Of a DNA stretch of 14,058 nt, positions 1 to 7,547 are shown in pieces. Source of the stretch: a bacterium (GTDB lineage Bacteria > Bacteroidota > Bacteroidia > Bacteroidales > Bacteroidaceae); contig SFXD01000058.1 in assembly GCA_004559785.1 (NCBI GenBank), positions 1 to 14,058 of the forward strand, written 5' to 3'. A program made the translations under genes and the position numbers. The notes beneath the pieces are model-generated. The model was not told where the DNA came from. It saw only the letters and a program-made list of their open reading frames with translations, and made no database searches. The first letter of the stretch is position 1. Each line of letters starts with the position of its first letter.

Positions 1-48
1 CACGGGGGAATGTTGCATTTGTGTATTTTCACCCTGAAATGAGCACCT

Positions 49-94
49 CATTCTATAAGTAAAATAAATTATTATTTATTTTACTTATAGAATG
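49..94. repeat. perfect 21-bp inverted repeat, 4-base loop
   Basis: Bases 49-69 are the exact reverse complement of 74-94, around the loop TATT at 70-73. The outer ends read CATTC...GAATG and the stem is mostly A/T. A perfect stem of this length is unlikely by chance. It has T-rich and A-rich arms but no T-run directly outside the stem, so it is not a textbook terminator. It could be a bidirectional terminator for genes beyond the left edge, or a remnant of a small mobile element. Confidence 0.7.
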
Positions 95-130
95 CCCATT
101 GTATCAGCACGGAGGGTTACAAAAACACCC

Positions 131-154
131 CGTGTAACCGTGTAACCGTGTAAC
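131..154. repeat. tandem repeat, 3 x 8 bp (CGTGTAAC)
   Basis: Three exact head-to-tail copies of CGTGTAAC occupy 131-138, 139-146 and 147-154, followed by a partial copy (CG). A reverse-complement core (GTTAC) lies at 116-120. Three copies make 24 bases, so in translation the repeat gives an 8-residue period on the minus strand (RLHGYTVT). No function is visible. Confidence 0.8.
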
Positions 155-252
155 CGCTTATTGGCTCCATCTTGCATATTTTCTCCTTTTCACACAGTCA
201 CGTTGCCGCATCACTCCCCCTCATGCAAAATAGAAATCCGCTGTGTCATAGA

Positions 253-281
253 CCAATAATCGGCTCAAGCCAATTTATTGG
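253..281. terminator. weak hairpin downstream of the amidase gene
   Basis: CCAATAA (253-259) pairs with TTATTGG (275-281), and an inner GGC/GCC pair closes a TCAA loop. It lies 58 bases beyond the amidase stop codon, where a terminator for that minus-strand gene would be expected. No T-run follows on the minus strand, so termination is only a possibility. Confidence 0.25.
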
Positions 282-339
282 CCACCACCGGAAGCGTTCA
301 GGATAATCTCTCCTTACTCTCCATGTACCTATTGCAAAT

Positions 340-1422
340 TTATTGAATCTGGATGTATTCTACGGGTTGCTCCTTCCGTTCATCCAGTGGATGGGATGAA
401 TACTCCACGTTTGCAAAGTCCACGCAATTCAGGTCTATGCACCTAATGTTGGAGTTATACATCGTACGGTAGTAGATTTTGCGCCCTTCAACGTCTGTTG
501 CCAGGGTCCATTGCGTTGCGCTCGGGATGTCCGGGGTATCTTGCCCGTTGTCGAATTGCATCCCAATAGGTATGTCGAAGTTGCTCAGGATGTGGAACGC
601 TAGCATTACGGCCTTTTCTGAGGTTTCCTGCGGCGGTGCGGTAGCTTGGAAAATGGCGGCTCTGACGAACCTTGACGGAGGAGTCATGTCCCCGGGAATG
701 CCGTGCATACCGCTACCTCCTCCAAAGGACTTTAGCGTGAGTCCACCCATGTTTCGCTGTGGTATGGTACCTGTCGTAAGGTTCACATAGTTGTTCAGGT
801 TGGTGATGTGCCATTCGTATTCAGGAGAATTCGTAAGCACTCCAATCACGTTTTCATGTATTCTGAGCTTTCCACCTACAATCTCAATGATTATCTGTTT
901 TCCAGACACCTCTGTTATCCTCCAGTGTACGGTGGAGGCACGCTCGTCAATGCCTACGATGTGTACGTCTTGCAATCCTTGCTTCAGTTCGTCTATTGAC
1001 GAGAACCCGGACAATATCCACGACACCAGTTGGAGGTCGCTTATCGTGCTTCTTCTTTCAGACTCCTCGTATTTCTCGTATTGTCCATAGGCTGGAAAGT
1101 AGAACAGTCCGGCGGACAGTCCTACCTCGTTGATTCCCTCCACGACGAATTCCGGCTTTTCCACGGCAAGTCCGACATATCCGTACCTTGCCTTGAACTC
1201 CATGCCTGCTTTCCTTCCATCAGGAGTATATGAGCGTTGGACGTAGCCACGTGGCACTATTGCGTATCGGCTACCGAGGTCGCCTGCAGCCCATTCTATG
1301 GTTCGTGCGGGAATGGTGGATCCGAGCGTCGTCCTGAGCGTGATGCCCGTGCAGGCAAGTCCCGTTGTTGCCACCGTGACGAGGACAATAGATAATGCCG
1401 TTGCGTTGATGATACTTTTCAT
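340..1422 (-). CDS. secreted linear amide C-N hydrolase (choloylglycine hydrolase / penicillin V acylase family)
   Basis: A 360-residue Ntn-hydrolase that should cleave a linear amide bond; known substrates of the family are conjugated bile salts, penicillin V and some N-acyl signals. A hydrophobic signal peptide ends GLA-C24, so signal cleavage would expose Cys24 as the N-terminal nucleophile. Other family residues are in place: Arg40 sixteen residues after the Cys, Asn98 (GINEVGL), Asn198 (TNSP) and Arg251 (PPSRFVR). The position that is Asp in Gram-positive bile salt hydrolases is Glu43 here (ARTIEW), a form I associate with the Gram-negative branch. The segment before Cys24 lacks Leu at -3, so it does not look like a lipobox. 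The start is backed by an unusually good Shine-Dalgarno, AAAGGAGG (1429-1436), 6 bases upstream. Family is certain; substrate cannot be told from sequence, and bile salt activity should not be assumed. Confidence 0.92.
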   Translation of the reverse strand: MKSIINATALSIVLVTVATTGLACTGITLRTTLGSTIPARTIEWAAGDLGSRYAIVPRGYVQRSYTPDGRKAGMEFKARYGYVGLAVEKPEFVVEGINEVGLSAGLFYFPAYGQYEKYEESERRSTISDLQLVSWILSGFSSIDELKQGLQDVHIVGIDERASTVHWRITEVSGKQIIIEIVGGKLRIHENVIGVLTNSPEYEWHITNLNNYVNLTTGTIPQRNMGGLTLKSFGGGSGMHGIPGDMTPPSRFVRAAIFQATAPPQETSEKAVMLAFHILSNFDIPIGMQFDNGQDTPDIPSATQWTLATDVEGRKIYYRTMYNSNIRCIDLNCVDFANVEYSSHPLDERKEQPVEYIQIQ

Positions 1423-1455
1423 GATATGCCTCCTTTGCTAAATGGTTATACGCCA

Positions 1456-1463
1456 CAAAAGTA
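1456..1463 (-). promoter_or_regulatory. -7 box for the amidase gene
   Basis: On the minus strand this reads TACTTTTG, matching the Bacteroidota -7 consensus TAnnTTTG, and lies 33 bases before the amidase ATG. I see no matching TTTG element at the -33 position, so the assignment rests on one box. Confidence 0.45.
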
Positions 1464-1679
1464 AGGATGTTATTCATTGGTTGTATCTTTATGGTGGCTT
1501 ATTTATTGATTTTTAATCCTTTCAAGGGCATCGTTAACATGAAGAAGGAAATGCTTTGAGCCATAAGGGTCTTTTGCGCCGTTGCTGTGAATGATGTGCG
1601 TCATCCTTCAATGCGAGGGATGAAATTCGTATGGCTGGCATTCATCCTTGAATTAGTCTGACAGTGCGTACAAGCAAAA

Positions 1680-1710
1680 CCCCCACGCATCATCTACTGA
1701 TGCGTGGGGG
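1680..1710 (-). terminator. intrinsic terminator of the aldolase gene
   Basis: A perfect 13-bp GC-rich stem (1680-1692 with 1698-1710, five G-C pairs at the base) closes a 5-base loop. On the minus strand it is followed by GTTTTGCTT. It begins 32 bases after the aldolase stop codon, so it should end that transcript before the amidase gene. Confidence 0.88.
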
Positions 1711-1742
1711 TATATGAATGCTTGTATGCTTGTATATCTCAA

Positions 1743-2741
1743 TTATAGCTTGTCGTTTGAGCCAAGCACGTCAACAATCTTGTGCATGTACATCTTCTTC
1801 ATGTTCTCGCGTGCAGGCTTCAGGTACTGACGTGGGTCGAAGTCGCCTGGCTTCTCGTCGAAGTGCTTGCGGATGGCAGCGGTCATGGCGAGACGTGAGT
1901 CGGAGTCGATGTTTATCTTGCATACTGCGCTGCGTGAAGCCTCGCGTAGCTGCTCCTCGGGTATTCCCACTGCGTCGGGAAGCTTGCCGCCGTGTGCATT
2001 GATGGTGTCAACCTCGTCCTGTGGAACGGAAGAAGATCCATGAAGTACGATGGGGAAGCCGGGGATGCGCTTCTCTATCTCGTGCAGGATGTCGAACGCC
2101 AATGGAGGAGGAACCAGCTTGCCTGTCTTGGGGTCGCGTGTGCACTGCTCTGGTGTGAACTTGTATGCGCCATGGCTTGTACCGATGGAGATTGCCAGTG
2201 AGTCGCATCCTGTGCGCTTGCTGAAATCCTCTACTTCCTCGGGCTTCGTGTAGTGAGATACCTCGCTTGCGACCTCGTCCTCAACGCCAGCCAATACACC
2301 GAGTTCTGCCTCTACGGTTACGTCGTGTGCGTGAGCGTACTCTACGACTTTCTTTGTGAGTTCGATGTTCTCTTCGTATGGGAGAGACGAACCGTCAATC
2401 ATTACGCTTGAGAAGCCGTTGTCGATGCAGTCCTTGCACAGTTCGAAGCTGTCTCCGTGGTCCAGGTGCAGCACGATCTGTGGGTTAGCGCATCCCAGTT
2501 CCTTTGCATACTCTACGGCACCCTGTGCCATATAGCGCAGGATGGTGCCGTTGGCGTAGTTGCGTGCGCCCTTTGATACCTGCATGATAACGGGAGACTT
2601 GGTCTCTACTGCTGCCTGTACGATGGCCTGCATCTGCTCCAGGGTGTTGAAGTTAAATGCGGGGATGGCATAGCCTCCGGCTACAGCCTTGGCAAACATT
2701 TCGCGGGTGTTTACCAAACCCAATTCCTTGTAACTTGTCAT
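1743..2741 (-). CDS. fba: class II fructose-1,6-bisphosphate aldolase
   Basis: A 332-residue cytoplasmic glycolytic and gluconeogenic enzyme that reversibly splits fructose-1,6-bisphosphate into dihydroxyacetone phosphate and glyceraldehyde-3-phosphate with a divalent metal, normally Zn. The class II signatures are present in order: HLDHGD at 92-97 (catalytic Asp94, metal His95), VEAELG at 143-148, the metal His190 in GTSHGAYKF, His234 in LHGSSS, and the phosphate-binding NIDSDSRLA at 277-285. Length and N-terminus look complete. The gene has its own -7 box upstream and a strong terminator downstream, so it is monocistronic. It lies in the same orientation as the EEP gene but is not obviously co-regulated with it. 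The gene symbol follows common use; some genomes call it fbaA. Confidence 0.97.
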   Translation of the reverse strand: MTSYKELGLVNTREMFAKAVAGGYAIPAFNFNTLEQMQAIVQAAVETKSPVIMQVSKGARNYANGTILRYMAQGAVEYAKELGCANPQIVLHLDHGDSFELCKDCIDNGFSSVMIDGSSLPYEENIELTKKVVEYAHAHDVTVEAELGVLAGVEDEVASEVSHYTKPEEVEDFSKRTGCDSLAISIGTSHGAYKFTPEQCTRDPKTGKLVPPPLAFDILHEIEKRIPGFPIVLHGSSSVPQDEVDTINAHGGKLPDAVGIPEEQLREASRSAVCKINIDSDSRLAMTAAIRKHFDEKPGDFDPRQYLKPARENMKKMYMHKIVDVLGSNDKL

Positions 2742-2794
2742 TGTTTTGTTGTTTTGATATTGTGGTAAATCTGTCTATCCTGTCTTTGCGTTTG

Positions 2795-2825
2795 CAAAGT
2801 TAGCCATTTTTTGTGAAACGGAAAA
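2795..2825 (-). promoter_or_regulatory. promoter of the aldolase gene
   Basis: The minus strand carries TAACTTTG (2795-2802), an exact TAnnTTTG -7 box. Nineteen bases upstream is TTTT (2822-2825) in place of the usual TTTG -33 element. Transcription would start near 2788, giving a leader of roughly 45 bases. The -33 element sits only 8 bases from the stop codon of the upstream EEP gene. Confidence 0.65.
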
Positions 2826-2833
2826 ACTTTTCC

Positions 2834-3871
2834 CTATCTTTTAACCAGATAAGTTACCGTTGGCAGGTGGTCGCTATATCCGTTGAGCCAAACTCCCGAC
2901 GAAGTCGTGCGCTTGGGAGTGCCCTTGTACTTGCCTTCCTGCTGCATCAGGTAGTCTCTTTTGAAGATGTGGTACCTGAAGAGCGTGAGGTTCTTGTATT
3001 CCTTTGTCCCTTTCGTGTCGAGCAGGTTCTTGCTCAGCACTATCTGGTCGAACAGGTTCCATCCTCCTTGGTATGAGAGGGTGCCCTGTCCGTCCTTCCT
3101 GAGTATGTCCCACCATGGGTTGTAGAAGTCTCCGTCTCCCACGTCCTTCATCTTTCTCTTTGCGCCCAGGCATTTAGCCATAGAGGCGTTGTCGGGGTCG
3201 TCGTTCATGTCGCCCATTACGATGATGCGCATTTCGGGGTCTGCGGTGCGTATGCTGTCGGTAAGTGCCCTGACCTGCCTTCCGCCGTATTCTCGGAATA
3301 TGCTTTCTGCTGCGCGGCTTGGCCAGTGGCAGACTATCACCGTAAGGGGGTCGCCTGCCAGTTTGCCCTGTACGCACAGGAATGGCCTGGTGGCGTGGGT
3401 CGTGTCCCCGTTTTCGTACACATACAGTTTGTGGAACGCCTTGGTTACCTGGAACGCCTTGGGGTTGTATATCAGCGCGCAGTCGACGCCTCTCTTGTCA
3501 GGTCCCTCGAAATGCACGTACTTGTAACCTCTCTTCCGCATCTCAGGTTGCGAGGTCAGGTCGTCCAGCACCTTGTCGTTCTCCACTTCAGATACGCCGA
3601 CGATGCTGGCTCCGTACGGCACCTTGTCGGTCCCGAGGTCGCAGATGACCCTTGCCATGTTCTTCAGTTTGTTCTCATATTTGTTCTTGTCCCAGTGGTA
3701 TGACCCCCCTGGCAGGAAGTCGTAGTCGTTTTTGTTGTAGTCGTGTACTGTGTCGAACAGATTCTCCAGGTTGTAGAAGCACACTGCGTGACACTGGAGT
3801 TGTTGTCCCCTTACCCTCAGGGCAGGATGGAGCGCAATGATGCAAAGCAGAAGGAATGCCGTTTTCTTCAT
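2834..3871 (-). CDS. secreted endonuclease/exonuclease/phosphatase (DNase I-like) family protein
   Basis: A 345-residue exported member of the EEP superfamily, metal-dependent phosphodiesterases or phosphatases that include DNase I. Residues 1-22 form a signal peptide. The superfamily motifs are complete: FYNLENLFD at 32-40, metal-binding Glu95 in VSEVEN, a TRP motif at 161-163, His182 in CHWPSR, GDMND at 220-224 (Asp221, Asn223) and the terminal SDHLP with Asp334 and His335. There is no extra domain. Cys10 sits in the hydrophobic core and does not make a lipobox, so the product is probably periplasmic or secreted. The gene is divergent from the TonB receptor operon across 160 bp, and a second nuclease follows that operon, which favours a nuclease over a sugar or lipid phosphatase. 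Family is certain; nucleic acid as substrate is inference. Confidence 0.93.
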   Translation of the reverse strand: MKKTAFLLLCIIALHPALRVRGQQLQCHAVCFYNLENLFDTVHDYNKNDYDFLPGGSYHWDKNKYENKLKNMARVICDLGTDKVPYGASIVGVSEVENDKVLDDLTSQPEMRKRGYKYVHFEGPDKRGVDCALIYNPKAFQVTKAFHKLYVYENGDTTHATRPFLCVQGKLAGDPLTVIVCHWPSRAAESIFREYGGRQVRALTDSIRTADPEMRIIVMGDMNDDPDNASMAKCLGAKRKMKDVGDGDFYNPWWDILRKDGQGTLSYQGGWNLFDQIVLSKNLLDTKGTKEYKNLTLFRYHIFKRDYLMQQEGKYKGTPKRTTSSGVWLNGYSDHLPTVTYLVKR

Positions 3872-4031
3872 CTCTTTTGGTGTTTATTACAGAAGTCTTG
3901 TTATTCAATGCCGTGCAAAGATAACACTTTTTTACATATCACGGCGATAAACACCTTTTTTTTTGGACTAAACATACGAGTAGAAGATTTTTTTTGTAAG
4001 TTTGTACCGTAATTTTACACAAAAACACAAA
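3872..4031. promoter_or_regulatory. divergent promoter region, EEP gene and receptor operon
   Basis: Two back-to-back -7 boxes of the TAnnTTTG type are visible: TATCTTTG on the minus strand (3916-3923) for the EEP gene, and TAAGTTTG on the plus strand (3997-4004) for the receptor operon. Predicted start points are near 3909 and 4011, about 100 bp apart, with T-runs between them (3928-3933, 3957-3964). I find no clear TTTG -33 element for either. Weak -33 elements and a shared gap would suit a common regulator, but no operator symmetry stands out. Confidence 0.6.
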
Positions 4032-6614
4032 ATGAATATGAAAATTAAGCATCAGCTGATGGTGCCCGCGCTTTTTGCGGCATCACTAAGCTACGCTCAG
4101 ACGGACTCGACGTTCGTCAGCACGGTAGAGGAGGGCATTCAGGATGCGTCTTCCTTTACCCTGACAGAGTCGCAGCTGGGCGAGGACGATGACCAGACGG
4201 CCAACATCATACAGGTTGGTTCGTCTTCCAATGTTTACACCAGCAACGTGGGCTATCTGTGGAGCCCTGTACGGTTCAAGTTCAGGGCTTACGATTCACG
4301 CTACAACGACGTCTACATGAATGGTGTGCAGGTGAACAACGTAGAGAACGGAAGGTTCAATTTCTCGACCATAGGAGGAATGAACGATGCCACGCGAAAC
4401 CAGGATTCCAGCAATCCGTTCGAGGACAACCGCTATTCCATGAGCGGCATAGGCGGCTCCAACAACTACAATTTCCGTGCGAGCCAGATGGCAGCCGGAA
4501 GCAAGGCGACAATCTCGGGTGCCAACAGGAACTATACCTTGAGGGGCATGTATACATACGGAACGGGACTCAACGAGAACGGCTGGGCTTTCTTCGGAAC
4601 CGTAGGATATCGCTGGGCCAACATGAACACGGCCGCCGTGGAGGGAACGTTCTACAATTCCTTCTCCTATTTCCTCAGCCTGCAGAAGGTGTTCAGCGAG
4701 AAGCACTCCCTTAACCTTGCCACTTGGGGAAATCCCACCGAGCGCGCCCAGCAGGGAGCGTCGACGGACGAGGCCTACTGGCTTGCCAACGACTATATGT
4801 ACAACCCATACTGGGGCTACCAGAACGGGAAGAAGCGTTCCAGCCGAATCGTGAACAACTACGAGCCTTCTGCCCTGCTGACTTGGGACTATGCCATAAA
4901 CGACAGGATGAAGCTGACCACCAGTGCCTTCTTCAAGTACGCCATGTACAGCAGCACGAAGCTGAACTACAACGATGCGCAGAACCCCGCTCCCGACTAT
5001 TGGAAGAACATGCCCAGTTCCTTCTACGACGTATGGGACAAGGACAATGTGATGAATTGGGAATACGGCCTGCAGTCATGGTATAGCGCATACGACCGCT
5101 GGACGTTGAGCAAGGCAAACCGCCAGATAGACTTCGACGAGCTCTATGCCAAGAACCAGGGGCTGAACGCGGACGGCAAGGATGCTGCCTACTACATACA
5201 GGCAAAGCACAACGACCACCTGACCACCAACCTTGCAAGTACCTTCGACTGGAAGATTGACAAGGAAATGAAGTTGGTGGCAGGCTTACAGCTTGGCAGC
5301 AACAAGGGAATGCACTACCAGACCTTGGAGGACTTGATGGGAGCCGACAATCTCCACAACGTCAACAACTATGCCATCGGGACTTATTCGCCCGATGACC
5401 CAAGGGTGCAGTACGACCTGCGAAACTACGACCCCACGAACCCTTATTCCGAGGCGAACCGTATCAAGGAGGGAGACCGCTTCGGCTACGACTACAACCT
5501 TATAAGCCAGAACGCAAGGCTGTGGACGACCTTTGCACGTGACAAGGGCATAAGCCACAACTACATCTCCGCCAAGATAGGAGGCACTCAGATGTGGAGG
5601 GTAGGCCGCATGGAGAACGGACTGTGCCAAGGATACAGCTACGGAAAGAGTGGCGTGGCACGTTTCCTTGACGGAGGTTTCAAGATGGGTAGTACGCTCA
5701 ACCTCGGTGGCGGCAACGCCATTGCCATGGGCGTGGGATACGAGACAAGGGCTCCACAGGCGAACGTGGCATTCGAGAGTCCCGAGCTGAACAACAATTT
5801 CGTGAAGAACCTCAAGAACGAAAAGGTCTTCACCGCCGAATTGGGATATGCGGCGAACTGCAGTTGGCTGCGTGCAAACATCACGGGTTATTTCACCCAC
5901 ACCTTCGACGGCACGGACTGGCAGCAGTTCTACAACGACGACGAGAACAGCTTTACCTACAACAGTATAACCGGAATCTCAAAGAACTACTACGGCGTGG
6001 AGGCCGGACTGAAGTTCAAGGTGACGAGTAGCTTCGACATCAACCTGATGGGTACCTACTCCGACAACAAGATCCTGGAGAACACCCAGGCAACGTACCT
6101 CAACAGCACGGAGTGCGTGCAGGAGACCAGCGTATGCTACAACAAGGGTATGCGCGAGGGCGGCACGCCTCTGGCAGTGGCATCCCTTGGCGTGGACTAT
6201 CGCGTCAGAGGGTGGTACCTGAGCCTGGTGGGCAACTACTACGACCGCATCTACCTCTACTATTCGCCCAACATGCGATACAAGAACACCCTGGAGAATG
6301 CAGGTGCCATAGACAACCTTGGCAACTACATCGTGCCCGACCAGGCAAAGGGAGACGGTGGGTTCATGCTCGACGCCAGCATAGGCAAGCAGTTCCGCAT
6401 CGGCAAGAACCCAATGAGCGTAAACCTGACACTGACCAACCTGACCAACAACCGCGACATCGTGACAGGTGGCTACGAGCAGAGCCGAAGCAACTACTCC
6501 ATGCGCAAGAATGGCGACAAGGGTAGCGAGCGTCTCTACGACTTCTCCCAGAACCCCAAGAAATACTATGCGCAGGGCTTCAACTTCATGCTCAACGTGA
6601 ACTACAGATTCTAA
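4032..6614 (+). CDS. TonB-dependent outer-membrane receptor
   Basis: A gated outer-membrane barrel of 860 residues that would import a ligand with energy from TonB. I chose ATG 4032 because the upstream in-frame TTG (4002) lies within the -7 promoter box; ATG 4038 is also possible. A signal peptide ends SYA-Q at 22/23. A plug-like region follows (about 55-150), with the RFKFRAYDSRYNDVYMNGV stretch and GGMNDATRNQD typical of receptor plugs in this phylum. The remainder is rich in aromatic, alternating beta-strands and ends NVNYRF, with the C-terminal Phe expected for barrel assembly. The N-terminal carboxypeptidase-regulatory-like domain of SusC proteins is absent, and so is a neighbouring SusD. 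A 32-bp gap leads to the DUF5689 lipoprotein, so they are probably co-transcribed. Ligand is unknown; the neighbouring nucleases suggest nucleic acid fragments. Confidence 0.92.
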   Translation: MNMKIKHQLMVPALFAASLSYAQTDSTFVSTVEEGIQDASSFTLTESQLGEDDDQTANIIQVGSSSNVYTSNVGYLWSPVRFKFRAYDSRYNDVYMNGVQVNNVENGRFNFSTIGGMNDATRNQDSSNPFEDNRYSMSGIGGSNNYNFRASQMAAGSKATISGANRNYTLRGMYTYGTGLNENGWAFFGTVGYRWANMNTAAVEGTFYNSFSYFLSLQKVFSEKHSLNLATWGNPTERAQQGASTDEAYWLANDYMYNPYWGYQNGKKRSSRIVNNYEPSALLTWDYAINDRMKLTTSAFFKYAMYSSTKLNYNDAQNPAPDYWKNMPSSFYDVWDKDNVMNWEYGLQSWYSAYDRWTLSKANRQIDFDELYAKNQGLNADGKDAAYYIQAKHNDHLTTNLASTFDWKIDKEMKLVAGLQLGSNKGMHYQTLEDLMGADNLHNVNNYAIGTYSPDDPRVQYDLRNYDPTNPYSEANRIKEGDRFGYDYNLISQNARLWTTFARDKGISHNYISAKIGGTQMWRVGRMENGLCQGYSYGKSGVARFLDGGFKMGSTLNLGGGNAIAMGVGYETRAPQANVAFESPELNNNFVKNLKNEKVFTAELGYAANCSWLRANITGYFTHTFDGTDWQQFYNDDENSFTYNSITGISKNYYGVEAGLKFKVTSSFDINLMGTYSDNKILENTQATYLNSTECVQETSVCYNKGMREGGTPLAVASLGVDYRVRGWYLSLVGNYYDRIYLYYSPNMRYKNTLENAGAIDNLGNYIVPDQAKGDGGFMLDASIGKQFRIGKNPMSVNLTLTNLTNNRDIVTGGYEQSRSNYSMRKNGDKGSERLYDFSQNPKKYYAQGFNFMLNVNYRF

Positions 6615-6646
6615 CATAACATACTCAATCAAAAGACATTCCTAAT

Positions 6647-7486
6647 ATGAGACTAAGAAATATATTCTCGCTGGCATTGTGTGTGCTGACCACCTTTGGT
6701 GCCGTTTCGTGCCAGGATGGCGACTGGGATGATGAGGTCAATACCTCCAGGACCATCTGGAACGACACCATTACCGAGCGCAATGTGAAGACGATAGACT
6801 ACATCAAGACCAAGTTCAAGACGGCAATCTCCAACAGCAGCTATGCCCTTGTCGAGGAGGACATTCAGCTCAAGGCATGGATTACCGTCAACGACCTGGG
6901 TGGAAACATTTCCCAGCAGCTCGTGGTGCAGGATGAAACAGGCTATATTATAATAGGTATCACCGAGGACAGCATGCATAGCTATGCCAAGCCGGGACAG
7001 GTGATACTCCTCAACCTCAAGGGACTGTACATCGGAGGCTACGGAATGAATGGACAGATAGGCTATCCGGGCATGAGCAGCACCTCGCAGGCAAAGCGCA
7101 TCGGGCGCATGGACAGGTATACATGGTACAACCATGTCAAGTTCCTCCCCGAGACACACCCCTTGGACGATGCAGCAAAGTTCGACAAGTCCATGGACAT
7201 GGACAAGGAGAGCAACAAGCTCGTCTATGTCGAAGGCTCTTTCTCTGAGGCCGACGGCAAGGCAACCTTGGCCGACCCCAAGCTGGCAGATGCGGGCAAC
7301 TCGGTAAACCGCACGCTCAACATAGATGGCGGCGGAACCATAACGATACGCACAAGCTGCTACAGCGACTTCGGCTCGCTCGTAATGCCCGTAGGCAAGG
7401 TCAAGGTAGTGGGTATAGCCGTCAGGTACAATACCAGCTCGTGGCAGATACAGATGAGGACGGCGGACGACCTCGTGGCCCTGTAA
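6647..7486 (+). CDS. DUF5689-type surface lipoprotein
   Basis: A 279-residue lipoprotein. The signal peptide ends in the lipobox AVS-C22, followed by QDGDWDDE, an acidic stretch like the export signal that sends Bacteroidota lipoproteins to the outer face. From about residue 45 the protein matches what I know of DUF5689: a strand giving ITVNDLGGNISQQLVVQDE, then GYIIIGI, GQVILLNLKGLYIGGYG, and a second beta-rich half (about 190-279) with LVYVEGSF. This family is thought to adopt a divergent OB-like fold and typically sits beside a TonB receptor. In this operon it would be the receptor's partner for ligand binding, taking the place of a SusD. No catalytic motif is visible. Family good; binding role inferred. 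Confidence 0.82.
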   Translation: MRLRNIFSLALCVLTTFGAVSCQDGDWDDEVNTSRTIWNDTITERNVKTIDYIKTKFKTAISNSSYALVEEDIQLKAWITVNDLGGNISQQLVVQDETGYIIIGITEDSMHSYAKPGQVILLNLKGLYIGGYGMNGQIGYPGMSSTSQAKRIGRMDRYTWYNHVKFLPETHPLDDAAKFDKSMDMDKESNKLVYVEGSFSEADGKATLADPKLADAGNSVNRTLNIDGGGTITIRTSCYSDFGSLVMPVGKVKVVGIAVRYNTSSWQIQMRTADDLVAL

Positions 7487-7547
7487 TGACACCATACAAT
7501 CCTAACCATTATTTAGAAACGATTATTAAAAAACAAATAAAGACATC

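Larger units (their letters stand above)
1..339. other. intergenic region without a convincing gene
   Basis: No open frame here has coding character. What can be seen is a long AT-rich inverted repeat (49-94), three tandem copies of an 8-bp unit (131-154) and a weaker hairpin (253-281) just beyond the stop codon of the amidase gene. On the minus strand a 30-codon open frame runs from an ATG at 177 to a stop at 85, with a GGAG sequence 5 bases before it and an in-frame TGA immediately upstream. It reads through the tandem repeat and ends inside the inverted repeat. It may be chance or the remnant of an eroded gene, and I do not call it as a gene. Confidence 0.5.
1423..1742. other. intergenic region: amidase promoter and aldolase terminator
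   Basis: This 320-bp gap lies between two minus-strand genes. It contains the amidase ribosome binding site and promoter box next to 1422, and the aldolase terminator at 1680-1710. The stretch 1500-1675 shows no gene or RNA that I can recognise. Confidence 0.6.

Noticed and set aside
2820..2833. GGAAAAACTTTTCC palindrome after the EEP gene as a terminator
   Set aside because: The stem is only six weak pairs and overlaps the -33 element of the aldolase promoter.
4002..4031. Upstream TTG start for the receptor (10 extra residues)
   Set aside because: The TTG lies within the -7 promoter box, and the signal peptide begins properly at the later ATG.
5979..6632. Long antisense frames across the receptor and lipoprotein genes
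   Set aside because: They follow from the codon bias of the real genes on the other strand, and their translations show no domain, signal peptide or promoter.
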